This document shows, piece after piece, positions 60,264 through 64,000 of a stretch of DNA of 64,000 nt. How positions within the stretch are numbered: the first letter of the stretch is position 1; every line of letters begins with the position of its first letter. Origin of the DNA: Pseudonocardia sp. MH-G8. GTDB taxonomy: Bacteria > Actinomycetota > Actinomycetes > Mycobacteriales > Pseudonocardiaceae. The position numbers and the translations under genes were made by a program. The stretch covers positions 62,001 through 126,000 of the forward strand of contig NZ_NKYF01000010.1 of the NCBI RefSeq assembly GCF_002262885.1. The letters run 5' to 3'. The notes under the pieces are model-generated. The model saw only the letters and a list, made by a program, of their open reading frames with translations. It searched no databases and was not told the origin of the DNA.

Positions 60264-61181
60264 ATGATCGTCATTACCGCACCCACCGGGAACATCGGCC
60301 GGCGGCTGCTGTCACTGCTGGTCGAGGCCGCGCCCGCACGTGGAGAGGAGTTGCGCGTCGTGGTCCGCGATCCTGCCCGGCTCCCCGAGGCCGCACGCGG
60401 ACGGGTCGAGGTGGTCGTCGGCTCGCACGGCGACGCCGCGACCGTCGAGCGCGCCTTCACCGGGGCCGACGCCGTCTTCTGGCTCGTGCCGCCGGACGCC
60501 TCGACCACTCCGGACGAGGCGTACAGCGGCTTCACCCACCCGGCCGCGCGGTCGTTCGCCGCCCACGGCGTCGGCCATGTCGTCGGAGTCTCGGCGCTCG
60601 GCCGCGGCACCCCGCAGGCCGCCCGGGCCGGGCTGGTCACCGCCTCCCTGACCATGGACGACCTGATCGCCGATTCCGGCGTCGCCTACCGCGCCCTCGC
60701 CAACCCGTCCTTCTTCGAGAACCTGCTGGAGGAGGTCGACTCGATCCGCGACGACGGCGTCTTCACCGACACCGTCGCCGCTGACCGTCCAGCCCCGCTG
60801 GTGGCCGTCGCCGACATCGCCGCGACGGCGGCCGGGCTGCTGCTGGACCGCTCTTGGACCGGCAGCGGCAGTGTTCCGGTGCTCGGCCCGCAGGACCTGT
60901 CGCCCAACGACCTGGCCCGCATCATGACCGAGGAGCTGGGCCGTCCGGTCCGCTACCAACGCCAGCCACTCGACGAGCTGCGATCCACCATGCTCGGCTA
61001 CGGCCTCAATGAAGCGTTCGTCGAGGGCATGGTCGACATGAAGCGCGCCAAGGACCAGGGCCTCGACTCGGGTGTCGACCGCTCGTCGCAGACGGGCCCG
61101 GCCACCGGCTTCGCCCAGTGGTGCGCGCAGACCCTCAGGCCCGCCGTCCTCGCCACGCCGGAGGCAGCTGATGTCCACTGA
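60264..61181 (+). CDS. NmrA/NAD(P)H-binding atypical short-chain dehydrogenase
   Basis: A 305-residue Rossmann protein with N-terminal MIVITAPTGNIGRRLL (GxxGxxG dinucleotide loop), VFWLVPPD near 72-79 and the VAYRALANPSFFENLL stretch near 142-157, typical of the NmrA/HSCARG/QOR2-like group. These are NAD(P)-sensing or quinone-reducing proteins. It is divergent from LysR. A truncated darcynin-like gene overlaps its 3' end, so the common LysR-NmrA-darcynin arrangement seems to have been broken here. ATG 60264. Confidence 0.9.
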   Translation: MIVITAPTGNIGRRLLSLLVEAAPARGEELRVVVRDPARLPEAARGRVEVVVGSHGDAATVERAFTGADAVFWLVPPDASTTPDEAYSGFTHPAARSFAAHGVGHVVGVSALGRGTPQAARAGLVTASLTMDDLIADSGVAYRALANPSFFENLLEEVDSIRDDGVFTDTVAADRPAPLVAVADIAATAAGLLLDRSWTGSGSVPVLGPQDLSPNDLARIMTEELGRPVRYQRQPLDELRSTMLGYGLNEAFVEGMVDMKRAKDQGLDSGVDRSSQTGPATGFAQWCAQTLRPAVLATPEAADVH

Positions 61182-61254
61182 CCGAAGCGAGCCCCCGGTC
61201 ACCGCCTTCATGCTGGTCAAGATCACGCCCGAGTGGCTGGCGATCGCCACCTGA
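61171..61254 (+). pseudogene. N-terminal fragment of a darcynin-like gene
   Basis: A 27-codon frame from ATG 61171, overlapping the NmrA stop. Its product, with TAFMLVKITPEWLAIAT, matches from memory the start of darcynin-family proteins (about 110 residues). The similarity ends abruptly at the TGA at 61252-61254, so about three quarters of the gene is missing. The break marks the left edge of a 0.8-kb stretch of gene fragments ending at the tRNA cluster. Confidence 0.6.
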
Positions 61255-61401
61255 TGCCCGCGCGAGGAGCTCGGGTGCGGGGTGAAGCATGGTCATCGGT
61301 CGGGTGCGCGGGCGGCCAGATCCGGCCGTTCGTGCACCCGACCGGTGATCACCGCAGCTACGGCCCGCTGTGTCCGGGCTCGTCTGCGCTCCGTGCAGCG
61401 G

Positions 61402-61692
61402 CTACTCGGGCCGAGGGGCAAAGATGCGAAACGTGTTGCCCTCCGGATCGTGAAACACCACCCACCTGACGCCGTCCTGTTCGTTGTCGCTGATTCGTTC
61501 CGCCCCCAGCGCCTCGACGCGGTCCGCCTGCTCCGACCAGTCGGCCTCACCGCCGAGATCGAGCATCAGGCGGTTCTGCCCGGTCGGAAGTTCGCCCTGG
61601 GGCTGGTGAAACATCCAGGTCGGACCATCCCCCTCGAAGGCGATCGTTGCGAAGGCTTGCGTCGCGCCGTCATCCAAGGGGCGCACGAGCAC
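61402..61692 (-). pseudogene. N-terminally truncated VOC/glyoxalase-like protein
   Basis: A 96-codon frame whose product ends with GVRWVVFHDPEGNTFRIFAP, the C-terminal strand of glyoxalase/VOC-fold proteins, with NRLMLDLGGEADWSEQADRVEALGA before it. The expected first beta-alpha-beta unit (about 25-30 residues) is missing, and the region upstream is occupied by the oppositely oriented integrase fragment. It may still be translated from GTG 61692 but is probably a remnant. Substrate class unknown. Confidence 0.65.
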
Positions 61693-61699
61693 CCTCGGG

Positions 61700-62031
61700 G
61701 CGTGAACTCGGCCTCACGCCCGATCGACCTCGACCGCCGGCTGCGCGTCATCCGCACCGTGATCGAGGCCGCGGGGCGCACCCCGTTCGAGCCCTACCCG
61801 AAGTCGACCGGCGGGCCCCGCACCGTGCCCATGCCCGCGTAGCTCGTCGCGATCCTGCGCGAGCACCTGGATCGCTACCCGTTCGAGGAAGCAGATCTGA
61901 TCTTCGCAAACGAGGTCGGGGAAGCTCCGCGGCGCGCTGTCCCGGTCGTCCCGGGTCGGCGGCCCTCGCCCGCACCCCCGGGTGTGCTCGGCTCGATCGC
62001 TGACGATGCGGACGGGTATCTCGCGGAGTGA
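61700..62031 (+). pseudogene. Tyrosine-type integrase remnant
   Basis: Read in one frame this encodes PIDLDRRLRVIRTVIEAAGR, then PKSTGGPRTVPMPA, a TAG stop at 61840-61842 where homologues have Trp, then LVAILREHLDRYP and DLIFANEVGEAPRR, after which the frame degenerates. These are the mid-domain segments of actinobacterial phage/ICE integrases (SAM-like to catalytic core). Catalytic R-H-R-Y residues are not present. The nearby tRNA genes are typical integration sites, so it is probably the scar of a lost integrative element. A short frame 62028-62120 (ending DDDDPDGTLVPA) may be its tail. Confidence 0.7.
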
Positions 62032-62157
62032 ACCGACCGGGCAGGGGAGCGGCACCGTTCTCGCGCATCCTGCGTGCGCTCGACGACGATGACCCCGACG
62101 GCACGCTCGTGCCCGCCTGATGCCGATCTGCTGCCTCGCAGGGGCTCACCAACGACG

Positions 62158-62202
62158 AACGGCCTGGCGGAAGCTCCTCGCGGAGCTTCTGACCAGGCCG
62201 TT
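62158..62202 (-). terminator. Hairpin terminator after the tRNA cluster
   Basis: AACGGCCTGG (62158-62167) pairs with CCAGGCCGTT (62193-62202), and inside it AAGCTCC (62171-62177) with GGAGCTT (62182-62188) around TCGC. On the minus strand it directly follows tRNA-Val and is the likely end of the tRNA transcript. Confidence 0.8.
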
Positions 62203-62207
62203 CACGG

Positions 62208-62282
62208 TGGTGGGCGATACTGGGATTGAACCAGTGACCTCTTCCGTGTCAAGGAAGCGCTCTCCCACTGAGCTAATCGCCC
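62208..62282 (-). tRNA. tRNA-Val (GAC), CCA encoded
   Basis: On the minus strand the cloverleaf reads GGGCGAT acceptor, D-arm GCTC/GAGC, anticodon stem CTTCC/GGAAG with loop TTGACAC (anticodon GAC), T-arm ACTGG-TTCAATC-CCAGT, acceptor ATCGCCC, discriminator A, then encoded CCA at 62208-62210. All stems pair. It is the last of three tRNA genes, one base after tRNA-Cys. Confidence 0.97.
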
Positions 62283-62283
62283 G

Positions 62284-62355
62284 AGGCGGAGGCGGGAATC
62301 GAACCCGCGTACAGGGCTTTGCAGGCCCTTGCCTAAGCCACTCGGCCACTCCGCC
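62284..62355 (-). tRNA. tRNA-Cys (GCA)
   Basis: Minus strand: acceptor GGCGGAG/CTCCGCC, anticodon stem AGGGC/GCCCT with loop CTGCAAA (anticodon GCA), T-arm CGGG-TTCGATT-CCCG, and discriminator U, which is the expected identity base for cysteine. CCA is not encoded. Confidence 0.96.
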
Positions 62356-62420
62356 GAAGTCCTCGGAGCGTTCCGTGGAGTTCGATCCGTGGAGGTCCGA
62401 CGGGACTCGAGGTTCCTCCG

Positions 62421-62493
62421 AGCGGACGACGGGACTCGAACCCGCGACCCTCACCTTGGCAAGGTGATGCGCTACCAGCTGCGCTACGTCCGC
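62421..62493 (-). tRNA. tRNA-Gly (GCC)
   Basis: Minus strand: acceptor GCGGACG/CGTCCGC, D-arm GCGC/GCGC, anticodon stem TCACC/GGTGA with loop TTGCCAA (anticodon GCC), T-arm CGGG-TTCGAGT-CCCG, discriminator U. It is the first gene of the Gly-Cys-Val cluster; TAGAGT about 40 bases upstream may be its -10 box. Confidence 0.96.
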
Positions 62494-62542
62494 ATGTGCA
62501 GCGTTTCCGCTGCGTTGATGTGGAGAACTCTAGCGTAGGTCC

Positions 62543-62568
62543 TGAGGGGGGTTCGCACCACCCCCCAG
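62543..62568 (-). terminator. Hairpin after ssgB
   Basis: GGGGGGT (62546-62552) pairs with ACCCCCC (62560-62566), extended by CTGA/CAG flanks, with a seven-base loop. It lies about 35 bases beyond the ssgB stop on the minus strand and ahead of the tRNA promoter region. Confidence 0.65.
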
Positions 62569-62599
62569 TTCCTCTCGCTAGGGCATCTGACCTGGGGTT

Positions 62600-63028
62600 T
62601 CAGTCACGAGCCGGGTCGTTCAGGAGATCCGACAGCGCCACGTCGAAGTCGAGCCAGGAGTACTCGCTCTCCGCCGGCACGGCCATGTAGGTGCGGTGCA
62701 GGAAGTCTCCGAGCGTCTGCGCGCACGTCGTGAAGACGGCGTGCCCGGACGGGGAGGAGAGTTCGAGCTGCACCCGGCCCGGGTTGCCCGGCACGGGCTG
62801 CACCCGCACGTCGCCCGTGCCCGACGGGCCGATGAGGCCGTCGTGCAGGAGGTCCCGGGCGAACACCCACTCGACCGCTGTGGTGGAACCGGTCCGGAAC
62901 GACGCCTGGACGGCGTAGGGATCGCGACTGTTGTACGCCAACTCGACGTTGACGGGCACCACAGGGGCGTCCGGAGCGATCAGTTCGAACACTGCCGGTG
63001 AGCAGATGACCGTGTGCTCGTCGCGCAT
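62600..63028 (-). CDS. SsgA/SsgB-family sporulation and cell division regulator
   Basis: A 142-residue SsgA-like protein. YNSRDPYAVQASF near residues 32-44, VEWVFARDLLHDGL near 52-65 and SPSGHAVFTTCAQTLGDFLHRTY near 92-114 (given by position) are the conserved family segments. In sporulating actinobacteria SsgB recruits FtsZ to division sites; non-sporulating relatives keep one copy with a less clear role. The ATG at 63028 follows AGAGG. It is divergent from the ECF sigma gene over 215 bases. The SsgB type is favoured by length and by its single-copy-like chromosomal setting, but other SsgA-like members are possible. Confidence 0.88.
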   Translation of the reverse strand: MRDEHTVICSPAVFELIAPDAPVVPVNVELAYNSRDPYAVQASFRTGSTTAVEWVFARDLLHDGLIGPSGTGDVRVQPVPGNPGRVQLELSSPSGHAVFTTCAQTLGDFLHRTYMAVPAESEYSWLDFDVALSDLLNDPARD

Positions 63029-63243
63029 CGTGCGTCCTCTTTCTGGGTCCCGCGTCGTCCGTCATGCGGGAAAACGACCGTCTGCGGAAGATGTGACGGG
63101 TCGAAGGGCGATGTCCCCTCGACGCGCGGTCGAGTCACTCTGACGGCGCAGCGTTGACCTGCGATCGTCGCCGCCGGTGCGACGTGCAGCACGTTGCGGG
63201 GTCTAGATTGAACCGGCTCCAGCGATACAGCGAAGACGAGTAC

Positions 63244-63915
63244 GTGAGGACCGAACTGGTGGCCGACGTCGCCGACTCCCCCGGCACGCCCGAGCGGCGT
63301 ACCGGAGCGGCCGCACGACCGCGTGATCCTCATGAGGAGCAGCTCGTGCGGGCGGTCGCCGAGGGGGACCAGGACGCGCTCGGCGCCCTGTACGACCGCT
63401 ACGGCCGCCCCGCCTTCTCACTGGCCCGGCGGATCTGCGCGGACGACGGGATCGCGGAGGACGTCGTCCAGGAGGTGTTCCTCGTGTTCTGGCGCAACCC
63501 CACGCGCTTCGACCCCGCCCGCGGCTCGTTCGGCACCTGGCTGCTGACGCTCGTGCACCACAAGTCCGTCGACGCCGTCCGCAAGGAGAGCACGATCCGC
63601 CGGCGCACCGTGCCTGCCGCCGAGGACGGCGAGGAGTGGTCCGCCCCGCCGGGCCCGGGCGCGGACCAGGCAGCGCTCGGCGCGGTCGTCGCAGGCCACG
63701 TCCGTGACGCTCTCGGTGGCCTCCCGGCCGAACAGCGACAGGCGATCGCGCTGGCCTACTACGCCGGCTACACGCAGCGCGAGGTGGCCGCCCTGACCGG
63801 GGTGCCGCTGGGCACGGTCAAGTCGCGGATGTTCACGGGGCTGCAGCGCCTGCGCAACGTCCTCGGCCCGCGCCTCGGCGAGGTCGTGGCCGACGTGACG
63901 GGTGGTTCCCGATGA
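63244..63915 (+). CDS. ECF-family RNA polymerase sigma factor
   Basis: A 223-residue ECF sigma factor. Region 2 is LYDRYGRPAFSLARRI with EDVVQEVFLVFWRNP and GTWLLTLVHHKSVDAVRK (about residues 44-115), and region 4 is GGLPAEQRQAIALAYYAGYTQREVAALTGVPLGTVKSRMFTGLQRLR (about 160-205, by position). It resembles the SigK/ECF19 group. GTG 63244 removes a non-conserved N-terminal extension of 30 codons. Its stop overlaps the anti-sigma gene (ATGA), so the pair is coupled. Signal and regulon are unknown. Confidence 0.93.
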   Translation: MRTELVADVADSPGTPERRTGAAARPRDPHEEQLVRAVAEGDQDALGALYDRYGRPAFSLARRICADDGIAEDVVQEVFLVFWRNPTRFDPARGSFGTWLLTLVHHKSVDAVRKESTIRRRTVPAAEDGEEWSAPPGPGADQAALGAVVAGHVRDALGGLPAEQRQAIALAYYAGYTQREVAALTGVPLGTVKSRMFTGLQRLRNVLGPRLGEVVADVTGGSR

Positions 63916-64000
63916 GCAGGCACGGCGAACAGGACTGCCCGCGCGAGGAGGAGGCCGTGGCCTGGGCGCTGCACGCGCTCGAGCCCGACGAGGAGCTGCA
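63912..64000 (+). CDS. Anti-sigma factor, N-terminal fragment cut by window end
   Basis: The first 29 codons, with EEEAVAWALHALEPDEEL, match the N-terminal helix of RskA/zinc-independent anti-sigma factors that follow SigK-type genes. ATG 63912 overlaps the sigma factor stop by four bases. The rest, expected to include a membrane helix, lies outside the window. Confidence 0.75.
   Translation, partial: MSRHGEQDCPREEEAVAWALHALEPDEEL

Noticed and set aside
61282..62120. Active prophage or integrative element
   Set aside because: Only a stop-containing integrase fragment is present; no excisionase, replication, structural or conjugation genes.

Overview
The window is chromosomal DNA of a very GC-rich actinobacterium, most likely a member of the Pseudonocardiaceae (Pseudonocardia-like). 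Pointers are the extreme third-position GC bias, many GTG starts with 4-base GTGA or ATGA stop/start overlaps, an SsgA/SsgB-type sporulation protein, CtaF and DUF3043 proteins, polyphosphate glucokinase, and a left-end gene order (ilvE, cobS, cobT, an iron-sulfur carrier, adoK, ctaC) that recalls the same neighbourhood in mycobacteria. Genus is inferred from these features, not measured.

Left part (1-15 kb), mostly core metabolism: ilvE; a cobU-cobT-cobS set for the last steps of cobalamin assembly; a DUF3043 membrane protein; glycerate kinase; an IscA/ErpA carrier; an adenosine kinase-like PfkB enzyme; a tandem GNAT protein; ctaC-ctaF of the aa3 oxidase; an NCS1 permease; an O-methyltransferase/acyl-CoA dehydrogenase pair; and a two-component system.

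Middle-left (15-23 kb), an intrinsic-resistance neighbourhood: a TetR gene divergent from an ABC-F plus virginiamycin B lyase operon (candidate streptogramin A+B resistance), a family 1 glycosyltransferase, and a blaL / blaA(LysR) / blaB set arranged like the inducible class A beta-lactamase system of Streptomyces cacaoi.

Middle (23-42 kb): an NHLRC2-like thioredoxin/NHL protein, an Fpg/Nei glycosylase, a ppgK-pgi-PAP2 operon, and a coupled five-gene system SWIM / DUF5691 / MoxR ATPase / DUF5682 / VWA (28,988-36,134), which is the least understood system here. It faces an AraC / MFS / ABC / ABC set that resembles ybtA-ybtX-ybtP-ybtQ siderophore uptake.

Right part (42-64 kb), accessory metabolism and regulation: alcohol dehydrogenase/galactonate dehydratase, DoxX, NCS2 permease, a HipA-like kinase with DUF3037, APH-like kinase, P450, metallophosphoesterase, a zinc-independent L31 protein with a Zur-like palindrome, a PhyH dioxygenase/MFS pair, VanZ, a frameshifted SCO6745-type gene and LysR/NmrA. 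From 61.2 to 62.1 kb lies gene debris (darcynin, VOC and integrase fragments) beside a Gly-Cys-Val tRNA cluster. The window ends with ssgB and an ECF sigma/anti-sigma pair.

At least three families of dispersed hairpin repeats occupy intergenic gaps, mostly between convergent genes. No CRISPR array, rRNA, intact insertion sequence or prophage was seen.
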